DNA of 64,000 bases, taken from assembly GCA_951812925.1 (NCBI GenBank), contig OX638371.1:31594101-31658100 (forward strand). Reading direction: 5' to 3'. The notes under the pieces were generated by a model, which saw nothing but the letters and a program-made list of their open reading frames with translations, searched no databases and was not told the DNA's origin. The translations under genes were made by a program, and so were the position numbers. Shown here in pieces: positions 41,998-53,240 of this stretch. The first letter of the stretch is position 1. Each line of letters begins with the position of its first letter. This DNA comes from Calliopum simillimum (taxonomy: Eukaryota > Arthropoda > Insecta > Diptera > Lauxaniidae).

Positions 41998-44900
41998 TAG
42001 GGTTGCCAACCGTACTATGATATATGGGTGATTCTCAGATAACTGTACTTTTTGTGTCCTCTGGCGATTTCACCTATACAGTAGGCTTTTTTTTCACAAA
42101 AAATGACGCTATAAGTTAGAAACTATGTTTTTCTAATAGAGCGGATCAATTTTACCACGAAATGTTTATTGGTCTACTTTGAAAGTTTGCAATTATACCC
42201 CAAATGTCACAAACGTGGCATGTCCTACCTCTACTTTTTATACACAAATCGATGAAAAACGACCAAAAAACGGAAATGGAACAGAAAACAAGTTACTACA
42301 CATATTAAGTAAATACTTAAGGCTACAATATTCTGAGCTCATCTGTAGTTTTAAATAATTTTTAGAGGGCACAATTTCGAATTGAAAACTGTCCCCTAGT
42401 TTTGGAAAAAAAAAATTTCTTAAAAGCATTATGCTACTACTGCATGGTACTACTGTTTCAGTCAATAGATTGCAATACGTATGCATTAGTTCTGATCACT
42501 ATCCATCACCCAAAAGTCATCATGTCAAGACGAGTCCAAAATGAAATTTGTTTGCGTTTTATAGGGCAGTTTATAAACAAAAGCAGTTTTTTTTTAAAAA
42601 TTATGGTCACAAACGTGGCACTCGGCACTCTCAGGTAGTACATTTTATTTTATGCATGAAACAATTTTTTTGTAGGATTTGCATACATGACCCCAAATTC
42701 TTTCGGAAAAATCTTGAACTCAAAAGCGTGCTATACAATGAGCGATAAACTACAAAAATGTCACAAACGTGGCGCTTCAAAAATGTCACAAACGTGGCAC
42801 TTTTTATCAGTCTGCAAAAAACATATTTCGATATACAAATGTTAGGTTGAAGGCTATTAATTATGTTTTTAATACAAAAATTTTTCTACACCATCAGAAT
42901 CCTGAGTTATCCTTGCTCAAAAGTGAAAAAATCACTGTTTTGACATCTACTTAAAGCTATAGAACAAAAACAACAACAAGTAAAATTAATTTTTGTCAAT
43001 GGATTCAGACAGCCAAATTTATTGTCAACAAGACATAATTTACCGTTTTTCAATTGGATTCCCAGCTTTCGAGTTATAAGCGTTTAAAATAAGGACATCT
43101 TTCGATAACATACAAAAGATTTTTCGAGACCGAAAAGTTACAAAAAATCAAGTTGTATTATTTTTATCAATAACATATTTAATTACAAAAATTTCGTGAC
43201 CCTGCAGACCATAATCGCATAAAAAATGACAGTTCTATGCTAGATTTAGTGAATGACCCTACTAAACTACTGCTTTGCAGATTAACAGAATCAAAATTTC
43301 ATCTGTTCATTCACTAAATCTACAATAGAGCCTTATTTTTTCATCCGATTTTAGTCTGCAAGGGCTTAAAATTTTTGTGATAAATTATATTTTTGATAAA
43401 AATAACAAAACTTACCATTTTTGTTAATTTTTCGGTCAAGAAAATCCTTTGTGTGTTATTGAGAGGTATCCTTTTTTTGAAGGCTTATAACTCGGAAACT
43501 AGGAATTCAATTGAAGAACGGTCAATTATGTCTAGTTGATAATAATTTCGGCTGTCTGAATCCATTGACAAAAATTAATTTTACTTGTTGCTGTTTTTAT
43601 TAAGTAGATGCAAAACTGTGATTTTTTTACTTTTGAGCAAGGATAACTAAGGATACTGATGTAACAGAAAAAAATCAAGATCAGATTCGTAATTAGGAGA
43701 TCCTAAACCACCATAAACGGCTATAAAAACAGAGAACAGGGAACTATTGTTGATCTTTAGGGCGATAGGGTATAAAAAAAATGGACCACTGGAGACATGA
43801 CACTGTTGCAAAATTAGTCTTGAAGTGTAAATTTGTCATTATATGCAATATATCTCTCATCAAAACGCTTCAAAATCAAAATTTTTCCATACTGTGGCTA
43901 AAATGTCACAAACGTGGCAATTTGGTCACAAACGTGGCAGCAAAATTTCTTAATTTCGACCACAAAGCCGTAAATTCACACTTGTAGTTGATCTACTTAA
44001 AAGGTGAGGTTTAAGAGTGTGTTTACATAAGATAGCATAAAGAAACTTGCAAAAATCAAAAAAAATTATCTGCCAATTTTACAACTCGAAAAAGCACAGT
44101 TATCTAAGAATCACCCATATAGTATTGTACTATATTCCGTGTCTGCGTACTATATACTGTTGAATAAATAAGTATATAGTACGCGAAAACGCTATATTTA
44201 TACTATATTTATGATGACCGTACTATATTTTCCTGTGTTAAGTAAAGCACAGTAGCTATTGCTTTTCCATACGTTAATCAGAATTTATTTCTACAAGCAC
44301 AGATAAAGTGTCCACAAAAACACATCTTTAGTTTTGATATACCGAAAGTTATATTGAACAAATTTCGCACTTTTATAAAATTCACGAACGCGCCTTTCGA
44401 TTTATGCTATGTGCGTGTTACCAAACGCGCCCCTGTCTTACTGCTTTTCAAAATTGACTACATCAAGCAAATGTTTGCTTCGTTTTTATTTTGAAATTTA
44501 GTTTAATATTTTCACTAAGTGGTTGCTCTTCCTGTCAAAAAGTTGAAGTCTAATTAAATTATGGAAAGTACATAGTAGTGAAATCGAAAGTACCTAAAAT
44601 CTAAATGCTCCACTAACACCTACTAAGAAGCGGAAAATACGAAAAAGCTCCAAAAATACAAACCTGAATAGGAAAAAGAGTATGACTGGATTACTAAAGA
44701 TCAGCAAAACGTCTATAATGTAAAATATGCGCCATGTAGCGCTACATTTTCTATCGGAAAGTGGCATCGGCAAGGTGAGCTTTTTGGTGATATGTACTTC
44801 AATTTCCGTAGCTACTTGATTTGACAATGTTTTCACATGAAATGACCCAAATAAGTTGAGAAAATTTTAGAAAATCTTTCGTCACCTCGTCTTGTTTTCG

Positions 44901-45265
44901 TGATTTTGAGACTTAAAGCTTTTGGAGTGCAAGTCCAGTCAAATCTAAATGTTATTGAAATTTATTTAATATTCCCGTATTTTTTTAAGCCTTGGTATTT
45001 TATAAACAAAGCAAGATATCGAAAAATTGTATTTAGTTTTTTTGACTTTTCATGGGTCGAATTATAAAAAAACCATCTTTAAATCGAATTGCCACGGATA
45101 TCGCAGAAATAGTATAGTTTTTACAAAAATAAATAATTACCAAATAAATCTTTATCTAGTTCTTCTCTTTCCATGAAATACTATATTTTTTTGTGGCGTA
45201 CTATATTTTTTTAATGCTTTTTCTGAAAAATACTATATTTTACTGAAAAAATTTTGGTAACCCTA
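41998..45265. mobile_element. hAT-type element with 8-bp duplication, outer member of a nest
   Basis: Ends TAGGGTTGCCAACC and its near-complement GGTAACCCTA, with a perfect 8-bp duplication GTTGTAAC at 41990-41997 and 45266-45273. The motif TACTATATTT recurs about ten times, mostly near the right end (44128-44240 and 45178-45240). No transposase remains: the minus-strand frame at 44594-44836 has no hAT motif. A 2.1-kb foldback is inserted near its left end. Confidence 0.88.
42023..44119. mobile_element. 2.1-kb foldback with CACAAACGTGGCA repeats
   Basis: The inverted ends are TATGGGTGATTCTCAGATAAC and (mirrored, one mismatch) 'gttatctaagaatcaccca', flanked by TA or ATAT. The central part (42900-43665) is a further large palindrome: 'tttttgtcaatggattcag' against 'ctgaatccattgacaaaaa', and 'cttgctcaaaagt' against 'acttttgagcaag'. 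The motif GTCACAAACGTGGCA (or with one change) occurs seven times, at about 42208, 42605, 42760, 42784, 43904 and 43926 plus one variant, all in the plus orientation. Confidence 0.78.
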
Positions 45266-45273
45266 GTTGTAAC

Positions 45274-46065
45274 AGAAGTGAAATTTTCGATGTTTCGCAT
45301 CCTATCCACAGGGAAATGTTACGTTAAAACTAAAATTTGTCGCAATGGATACTGATCTAAGCTGAACAATCTACAGCAAAAAAGTCGAACGAAAAATTTG
45401 TTTTAAAAAAATTCTTGGAATTTCAATTTCAGAATAAATAAAAAACAAAAGAAATGGCAACACTGTGGAAACAAAAACAAAAGTCCACATTTTCACTTTG
45501 AAGATGTGCCATTGCCACAAGCTTAAGGTTATACCCGACAGCAGCAACAACAACTGTTGGTCACATGGAATTAATTACCCAGGAAAATTCACTGTAGGCA
45601 ATACTCGTAGTGATGAATTTATTTCTGCTTGAATTGAAACTGAAGTTGAGGCATTCGAAAACTTCGATGGATGTCTGCCACACACACACACACACAAAAT
45701 AAGAAATTAGAAAACTTTTACGGTCTACTCTTGGCACTTTTAATTATGTATGTAAATGTGTAAAACAACAACAGTACCATTTCTACTGAAGCCAAGAAAC
45801 CTCATTGAAACAAAAACTGCACGAAAAAAAGTTTGTATTTAATTGTTGCAAAGTAGAACGCTGAAAAATATGCTATGGAAAATTAATTTGCCAAGCGATG
45901 AGTTAAAAGGTCACGCGCTTTTGAGGTATCTTTTTTAAATTTTATTTATTTCCATTTAAGTCCACAGTAGTGGAGAATCATATTCCAAAATAAACAACAG
46001 AAATGAAAAATTTTGTTAAATCTCAATTTTCTTTTAATCTTCGGTGAAGCTTTGTAGGCGCTCTT
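45274..46065. other. unassigned DNA with a CA microsatellite
   Basis: A (CA)n run of about nine repeats lies at 45680-45697. Nothing else recognised. Confidence 0.45.
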
Positions 46066-46330
46066 TTTTTATGTTTTTGAAAAAAGTTCAAAAAAAGTCT
46101 GTTAAGAACACTGAAAAAAAATTTAAAAAATTCGTCAGTGACCTCCCTCTCCCTGCGTTTGAGCCGTCATCTTGAAATATTTTTGATTCGATTTATCTCG
46201 TTTCCTACTTATTGGTCGCACAGAAAAAAATATTGAGCAAAACTAACTGCCAATAAAATTCTACGGATTTTTAATCTCGGACGCGGTATCCATGAGTTGA
46301 TATTTCATTCGAATGATAATGGTTCAAATG
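46066..46330 (+). repeat. half copy related to the 5694-6408 foldback
   Basis: 'gtgacctccctctccctgcg', 'ccgtcatcttgaaatat', 'tttatctcgtttcc' and 'ctcggacgcggtatccat' match blocks of the left arm of that foldback in the same order. The mirrored arm is missing. Confidence 0.75.
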
Positions 46331-47188
46331 CGACCTCAGACGAAGAGTCAAATTTTTCAATTGCTATTTAATTTAATTTAAAAGAAGTAGTTTTCGTTAA
46401 AACTGCCACGAACAAGCCATGCTCAAAACAAAGGTCGGGAAATTATTAAAATAACCACGTTTCTGCCACTTTTGACAATGTTGTTTTCTCTGTGTACGGT
46501 TGGTGCTCTGAACATAATTTAGATAAGTATTTAAAAGAGTAGGTATGAAATGAGTATGACGTTGGTAATATCTTAGCTTCGTTCTATCCATTCTATCATA
46601 GGCATTTTCATTCAAGGAAATATAATCTTATAGATTTGCGATCTCTTAGAAATAATAAAACTTATAAAAGACAAAGTTTAGCTAAAGTGTTACTTTTTCA
46701 TATTGTACATAAGTTTATTAGTTGATGCATTTATTCAGGCCTGATTTAATAATGTTTAAATTAAGTTCAACCAATATTTCACAAAAGACCACAGCAACTT
46801 CTAATAAAATTTTCAACATCAAATTTTAAGTTTCCTTAAAAATGTATGTATAATTTTATTTTATAACAAGACGTGGCTGTAATTTATCTCTTGACCACAA
46901 ACCATCGACGATGTGGGCAAGACACAAAACAACAATTTTACGACTCTGACTCTTAGAACAAAATTCAAGTCAATGAGTACGACAACAAAAGCTAATGGAC
47001 GGTTTATTGAATTCAATGGTGGCTACAAAATGAGACAACATTGGACAACTACAGCAGTAACAACAACAATATACTTTTATAGCAAAGTTTTAATGTAAAA
47101 TAACTATCATTGCTTCCATTCTAAGTATTTACAACATAACAATTATTATTAAAAGTGTTAGCAACAACTTCATTGCCATTGTTGTCTC
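46331..47188. other. unassigned DNA
   Basis: No recognised feature; short frames at 46397-46615 and 46913-47098 have no family motif. Confidence 0.4.
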
Positions 47189-47192
47189 ATGA

Positions 47193-48141
47193 CACGGTGC
47201 TCTTAAACAGTCGATAGGTTTTTTGGCTATGTGGAGAAAATCTGTGAATGGGGTTTCATTTGTATTAGTTTAGTGGTCTGAAAAATGCAAACACCGAAAT
47301 CGTAGCTGATCATCCCCGCGAAATATCGCAATAATACATATCCCATATAAAAAAAAAAAAAAAATCGGAAAAAAAAACGCAAAAACATAAGTATATAAAA
47401 ATAGTTATATTTAATGTATTTTGCAATGCTGAATCTAAATCCGGCCTTAAAATTGCTATATCTCATACGGTTTTTGAGATATCTTAGCCTAAACAAGGAA
47501 AAAAAACCGTTTTTGCTATATTTTTAAGCTATATAACTAGAATATAGAATATTCATACGCAAAATTCGATACATTATCTTTTTCTTTAAAATCACATTTA
47601 AATTATATCAATAGCTTAATTTTTCTCCGAAATATCGTAGACTGAAATAATGACAAAACACGTTTTTTGCACTTTTTTAACTTTTTAGGTTAGGATATCT
47701 CCGAGAAAAATAAAAATATCGACATTATTTGAATTAGGTTTAGAAGATTGATTAGAGCTTTCCATTTCTGCATTTATGGATATACATCCTGTTATATAGC
47801 TCCAAAACAAAGCAATAAAACATAGCATCGGCTTTTTTTAATTGTTTAGGGTAAGATATCTCAAAAACCGTATGAGATACAGCAATTCTAAGGCCGGATT
47901 TGGATTTAGCATTGCAAAATACATTAAAAATAACTATTTTTATATTTGTTTGTTGCGTTTTTTTTTCGATTTTTTTTTTTTTTTTATATGGGATATGTAT
48001 TTTTGCGATATTTCGCGGGGATGATCAGCTACGATTTTGGTGTTTGCATTTTTCACACCACTAAACTAATACAAATGAAACCCCATTCACAGATTTTCTC
48101 CACATAGCCAAAAAACCTATCGACTGTTTAAGAGCACCGTG
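47193..48141. mobile_element. 949-bp foldback, CACGGTG ends, 4-bp duplication
   Basis: Ends CACGGTGCTCTTAAACAGTC and complement, with a 4-bp duplication ATGA (47189-47192 and 48142-48145). Arms of about 300 bp are almost identical, containing 'cgcgaaatatcgca' and 'gagatatcttagcc' with their mirrors. The centre shares 'gcacttttttaactttttagg' plus 'atatctccga' with the element at 60289-62366, so the two are related. CAC-starting TIRs with 4-bp duplications fit the Chapaev (CMC) group, but no transposase supports this. The mirrored 89- and 60-codon frames are artefacts of the palindrome. Confidence 0.88.
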
Positions 48142-48145
48142 ATGA

Positions 48146-49070
48146 GTAGTAAAAGCACAGCAGCATGGACAGCAAAACAACACCAAAGCAAGTCGTCGAA
48201 TCGTTGTCACAACTTTGATAGCACAGTTGTTAAGGACGTTTTTTTAATTAATAGCTTTGAGTAATTCTTAATGAAATGGAATGGTGAAAGTGTTTCTGTC
48301 AGCGCAATATAAGATCTATAAGATCAAAGCCCTGCCTTTTGTTTCTGAAAAGGTAACTCCAATTTCTCATGACTTTTCAAAATATAGCTTTTTTGGTCAA
48401 AAATGCAACGATTTTTCTTAAATTTCAATGATTGTGTACTGTGACACAATTTTTGAGAATTACATTCAATAGTTAACGGTAGGTATCTTAGAAGATATAT
48501 TAATTTTTCGCCTTTAATTCAGCGTTCAATTTTTTTTTTTTTTTTAAAAAACGATTTCCAAATAGTGAAACTTTTGCAGGATTGCGGTTTTTGTAAAACT
48601 TTTCAGGGAAAAATGAAATAACCAAAAAATACGTTAATCTGGTAAGTCAGCATTATGTCATCGTCAGCCAATCAATATCATTTAAAATTAAAAAATTATC
48701 TGATTGGTGTTTGACTCAATATGGCGGATGTGCATATTTTAGTATTTTATTTTATTGAATAAGTATCTTATTAATCTCAATAAAAAAATAAAAACTGAAA
48801 AGCTTTTTACAATCCTATGAACCTTCCTTACTATCTAAAGCCACTATATCCGAGATTCTTTGATAGTGTTATCACGCCTATTGTCAAAGTTCCAGGGGTG
48901 TCACTGGAAATCGGTAGCCTTGCTAAGGTTAAGGCGCAGATTTGACTTTAAATCTCAGATTTAACTCAAATCTCAGATTTAGTATTGTATAATAGTCCTG
49001 TGATCAACGCCCAGATTTAGCGCTAAGTCCAGAAACTGCATTAAATCACCTTTTAAATCTGCGGTGAAAA
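48146..49070. other. unassigned DNA
   Basis: A few 'aaatctcagattt' repeats lie at 48950-48980. No coding or bounded repeat recognised. Confidence 0.4.
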
Positions 49071-49074
49071 TAGG

Positions 49075-49235
49075 CTATAAGACTGCATATATGAAATAAA
49101 AAGATCAAATATTAACCAAATTTTTTAATTTGGTAAACAAGTGGGCGTGGCAAATATTGAACAAAGCCCACTTTTCGTTGTTTTAGATTATCAAGATCCA
49201 GATCCGCATACCAAATTTCATGAAAATATGTAATC
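49075..49235 (+). repeat. dispersed 'gggcgtggc' repeat family, locus 4
   Basis: 'agactgcatatatgaa', 'caagtgggcgtggcaaat', 'acaaagcccacttttcgtt' and 'ataccaaatttcat' closely follow the order seen at 32975-33160. Confidence 0.75.
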
Positions 49236-49317
49236 TAGAGTATTGGTTTTTATCTAATTTTTTTTTTTTCCTTTATTTTTTAAAACTAAATATGAAATAA
49301 ATTTAATAAAATTACAG

Positions 49318-49650
49318 ATGTCGTGGAGAGGAGGCTACGGGCACGGAAACCACTACCGTGGTAGGGGAAATTTTAAAGGCGGAAGAATCGAAAAGCAAGT
49401 TTTTTACGTCCCAATGGACTCGTAATTTTTTAATAGACCACCACCACCGCCTATAATGGGACAGCCGGATACAAAAAAGCAGACAATTCCCTAACAACTT
49501 CATTACATAAGAAACCAACAGCAGCACCAAATAAAATTGATAAAAACGCTATTTGAAAAAAATGGTAATGATGTTGAAAAAGATTTTAAAAAAATTAAGA
49601 TAAGGAAGAAGAAGTTAAAATTAAAGATAACCCAGTAATGAATGTTGGTT
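49318..49650 (+). pseudogene. RGG-rich decayed ORF, copy 1
   Basis: The frame starts MSWRGGYGHGNHYRGRGNFK, continues GGRIEKQVFYVPMDS, then a stop, FFNRPPPPPIMGQPDTKKQ, another stop, and a lysine-rich helix-like tail (IKLIKTLFEKNGNDVEKDFK). A splice-acceptor-like 'attacag' directly precedes the ATG. The same order (RGRG, EKQVFYV, proline segment, HELRNxQxHQ-like, IKLIK) recurs in the copy at 50217-50690, so it was once a real protein of a repeated element. Arg-Gly-rich N-termini bind RNA or DNA in many proteins; the role here is unknown. Confidence 0.6.
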
Positions 49651-49689
49651 AAATAAAAATTAAAAATAAAAAAAAATTGTTTTTTTTAA

Positions 49690-49930
49690 TTAAAAGTTGG
49701 ATGGATTTTAATAGGAGCTATATAATAGCTATACAAAATTTTCAATTAGAGTCATGGTTTTCGAGACATGAAAACTTGTAAAAATTTTTTTTTAACAAAA
49801 AGCTGTTGGGAACCCCTGGATGGATTTTAATAATATTATTGTCATATGATAGGTATTTGTAAGAGCTATAAAATTGCTGTACAAAATTTTTCAATTAGAG
49901 GCGTAGTTTTCGAGATATGAAAATTTTTTG
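49690..49930. repeat. ISXO2-locus-associated noncoding repeat
   Basis: Two direct units 'ggatggattttaata...agctata(a/t)aa...caattagag(t/g)c(a/g)t(g/a)gtttt' follow the RGG ORF. A third is at 50665-50790, and related sequence forms the inverted arms of the element at 14890-16770. Confidence 0.65.
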
Positions 49931-50199
49931 AAAAATTCAAAAACAATAGCCGTGTTCTTCTGATGTGTATATACAATTATATTAATACCCTTTTACGTAA
50001 TTATGAGACGAAATTAACCATAACCCCCTAACCACGATCTGGCATCACTGTATAATTTACTCGTCACTCACAATTCGTTAGAAAAAGTAAGAAAATTTTG
50101 TTAGTTACTCGTTGGTTGAATATTTTCGAATTTTTCGAACTTAAAAATTTTGACGAAAAAACATGTCATTTGTAAAAATTTTTAAGTTTGGGACATTTT

Positions 50200-50690
50200 A
50201 AAATTTATGTTGTGAGTTGTGCGATAAAATTAAAAGATATAATAATGAGTTTGTTCGCGAAAACAGTTTTTATTCGAACACTTCCAGTGCCACTGCCGAC
50301 GCGCTATTAAAATTTGGGCTTTACACACGAAGATACAACGGCCACCGTGGACGTGAAGGTTACCGCGGTCGTGGTATTGAAAAACAAGTATTTTACGTTC
50401 TCATGGACGGAACTTTTTGGCAGAACCATCAACCTCCAACATTGGAACCAGAGGCAAACAAAACGCCGAAGAAAAGCATACCCCAGCAGGTTCACGAATT
50501 ACGAAATGAGCAAAGTCACCAATTAAAATTAATAAAAATGGTTTTTACCAAACTAAATTTACCATTCCCAGAACCAAATACCGATGTAGCAAAAAAGGTA
50601 ACAGAACATAAAATAAAAATTGCTGTAAAAATTGTTTTTTTATTTTTCATGAAAACCGATATAAGTTGGGAACCCCTAGATGGATTTTAA
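50200..50690 (+). pseudogene. RGG-rich ORF, copy 2, fused to an upstream Cys-containing segment
   Basis: 157 codons are open. Residues 1-40 are CDKIKRYNNEFVRENSFYSN followed by a TSSATADALLKFG-type segment, faintly like the N-terminal zinc-ribbon and 'R-x-x-SFF' region of ISXO2-type transposases; this is tentative. Then YNGHRGREGYRGRGIEKQVF, YVLMDGTF and QVHELRNEQSHQLKLIKMVF are clear homologues of the copy at 49318. Noncoding repeats shared with the ISXO2-bearing locus at 15 kb surround it. The ATG is not evident: the frame may begin upstream or after a splice. Confidence 0.55.
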
Positions 50691-50985
50691 TAATTTTGGT
50701 CTCATATGATAGGTACTTGACGGAGCTATAAAATTGAAAACTTTTCAATCAGAGTCATAGTTTTCGAGACATGAAAATTTTGTCAAAAATTTTTTAACTT
50801 TTTTTACCAAAAAATTTATTTTTGAACAGGCTCTCATTTTGTCGTAAAGCCCATTTTTTGGCCCAAATAGAGGTCTGGAAATTAATTACAAAAACAACAA
50901 AAAGTTTGGCAAGAACCTACTTTCGGAGATATACGCATCGGAGGATCGGCAGATAGCTTTTTTGAAAACCGTTATAAGTTGCGCC
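50660..50985. repeat. noncoding arm shared with the 15-kb inverted-repeat element
   Basis: 'gagcaacg'-type sequence is absent, but 'ttcggagatatacgcatcgg' and 'atcggcagatagctttttt' match 'ttcggagatatagcaatcgg' and 'atcgggatatagctttt' at 15014-15055. Confidence 0.7.
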
Positions 50986-51307
50986 CCTGCCATACTACCA
51001 ATAAAGATTAATATATTATGGGAAAATTAATTTCATTTCAAACAATCTCAAAATTCCATCAATTGGCCCCATGCAAAATTAATAAAAAAGAAAACATAAA
51101 TTTTTCAAAATTATTGAGAACAATAACAAACAATGATTTTTGAATTAATTTTCTTGCAAATCTAAAAAAGTTAGTAAATTGATCACATTTGTTGTTTTTT
51201 TATTTTCGAAAATCTAGGAACCCTTGCGTTAGTTGCATTTTGCGGAAGCACGTGAGTCAAGTACACGCGAAAAAAAAATATTTTCATCGAGTGAAGTGAA
51301 ATAGAAA

Positions 51308-53205
51308 ATGAGCATTTTAATAAGAAGCTTTAACCCGGAATGGGAATACGATTTTTTTTATTGAAGACGTAAAACTCAAAAAGCCACAGTGTGTGAGTTG
51401 TCATGCAACGCTTAGTGCTTTGAAAGATTTTAGTGTCAGAAGGCATTATGAAAAATTGTATGAGGCAAGTTATAAAAACATTACAAATGATGCAAGACGT
51501 GATCTTTTGGAAAAACTGAAAAGATTAGTATTGTTACAACTATCCGAAAAATATAGCTTAGTTCGAGCATCATATATAGCTAACTATAAGATTGCTAAGG
51601 CAAAAAAAGTACTTTAGTGATGGTATTTTTCTTAAAAATACTTGTATCGATTTGCTAAATTGTTATGGAGCAGATGGCGAAGCTATGGTCGAACAGTTTA
51701 ACAACACACCATTATCCAGGAATACAATAACAAGAAAAATTCAGGACATAGGAATATACATAAAGAATTTAACCATTGAAAAAGTCAAAAAGTGCGAATA
51801 TTACTCCATAACTCCATCAAAATTTCATTATGATGCAGAAATTAGCTAACTTTTTTTTTTTTGTATTTCTGTTAGAATATGTATTGTGTAGAAGAGGAGC
51901 TATTAAATTTGCTACCCTTACACCATACAGCAAAAGGCGCCGATATTTTCCAAGCTATTGAACTTTCTGATCAGGAAATTGGAGGATTTGAAAAGCTATG
52001 CTCAGTATGCAACGATGGAGGTCCTAGTATGAGAGGACACAAAAAAGGATTGTTAGGAATATTCTTAGATCATGAAATAAATAGATGTGTTTCTTTTGAA
52101 GCGTATATACTATTGTGGTAATTTTCAAATTGCGATATCTTATGAACGGTGAGTCGTACGCCCACGAGTCTTTTTCAGGGAGAACCATATGCTCTACATA
52201 TAATTTTAATTTTTTGTAAAAAAAAATCACTATTTAGAAGTTATTTTAAAAAAAGTAATTTTTTTCCGTTTATCGGCGCTTAACCAGTCTTTATAGAATA
52301 ACTCCTGAAAGGTAAATTTATTTAAAAATAAAATGAAAATTTTTTCGTAAAAAATATAAGGAGGTCGCGCTGACGCATCGTAAATTTTAATTACTTTTGT
52401 CAGAGTCGGATGCTTCCTACGACGACTTACAGCTTCATACAGAAGTTCGTTGGCTTAGTAAAGGCAAGTGTATGAACAGATTCTTTCAGCTTCGCAATGA
52501 AATTCTTGTGTTTCTTGAGAAGAATGTAAAAAAAAAAATGGAGAAAATACAGAAATAGTACGAAATTAAAAAACTGATCGATTTTTATGCGAGATCGCAT
52601 TTTAAGCTGATATCACATCGATTCTAAACAAATTAAATTTGTGTTTACAAACCCATTGAAGTCATATCAGCAATTGATGGATTTAAAAATAAGCTGGCAG
52701 CATTGCGTTCTGATCTCCGAGATGACAATTTTTACAATTTCACATGCAGCGGCATAATGTGCATCGACAAATCAAACCGACGTTTCCGACTTTTTGATAA
52801 AAATTTAGTCATTGCAAAAAGAGTTGGAAGAGCGATTTAAAGATTTTGAATATGTAAAGGAAAGAAGCTAGTTATTGTTAAATCCAAAAACTTGCAACAT
52901 CTCAAACCAAGATGAAAAATTTCGAATGGAACTCTGTGACCTTAAGGCTGACCTTACTAAGTATACAAAACTTAGTAACAGGATTTGATTTTTGGAAAAA
53001 TGTTCTTAATGTATTTAAAACTCTTTCTATGTTTGCAAGCAGCTATTTATGTGAAAGTGGGTTTTCAAAGATGCAAAAAATTGAAACCACCTACCGCAAA
53101 AGCTTGTCAGACATCAATCTGCAGCACTTATTTAGGATTGCACTTTCAAAGAAAGAAATTAATTTTGAATTTTTAACAGAACAATTCAATGATTATTTTG
53201 CTTAA
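51308..53205 (+). pseudogene. BED-finger hAT transposase pseudogene
   Basis: The ATG at 51308 gives MSILIRSFNPEWEYDF. A shift in a T8 run then leads to VKLKKPQCVSCHATLSALKD and FSVRRHYEK, a BED-type zinc-finger remnant. A second shift in an A-run (about 51605) leads to SDGIFLKN and PLSRNTITRKIQDIG, typical of hAT (SCAND3/ZBED/GTF2IRD2-like). From 51882 come EEELLNLLPLHHTAKGADIF and CNDGGPSMRGHKKGLLG (second catalytic region). From 52400 comes DLQLHTEVRWLSKGKCMNRF. From 52985 come FKTLSMFASSYLCESGFSKM and TYRKSLSDINLQHLFRIALS, the C-terminal dimerisation domain, with a stop at 53203-53205. At least four frameshifts and an A/T-rich insert at 52125-52375 disable it. The element's TIRs were not identified. 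Confidence 0.9.
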
Positions 53206-53240
53206 TGTTTCTGTTATTTTACTTTCTCTTATCTTATATT

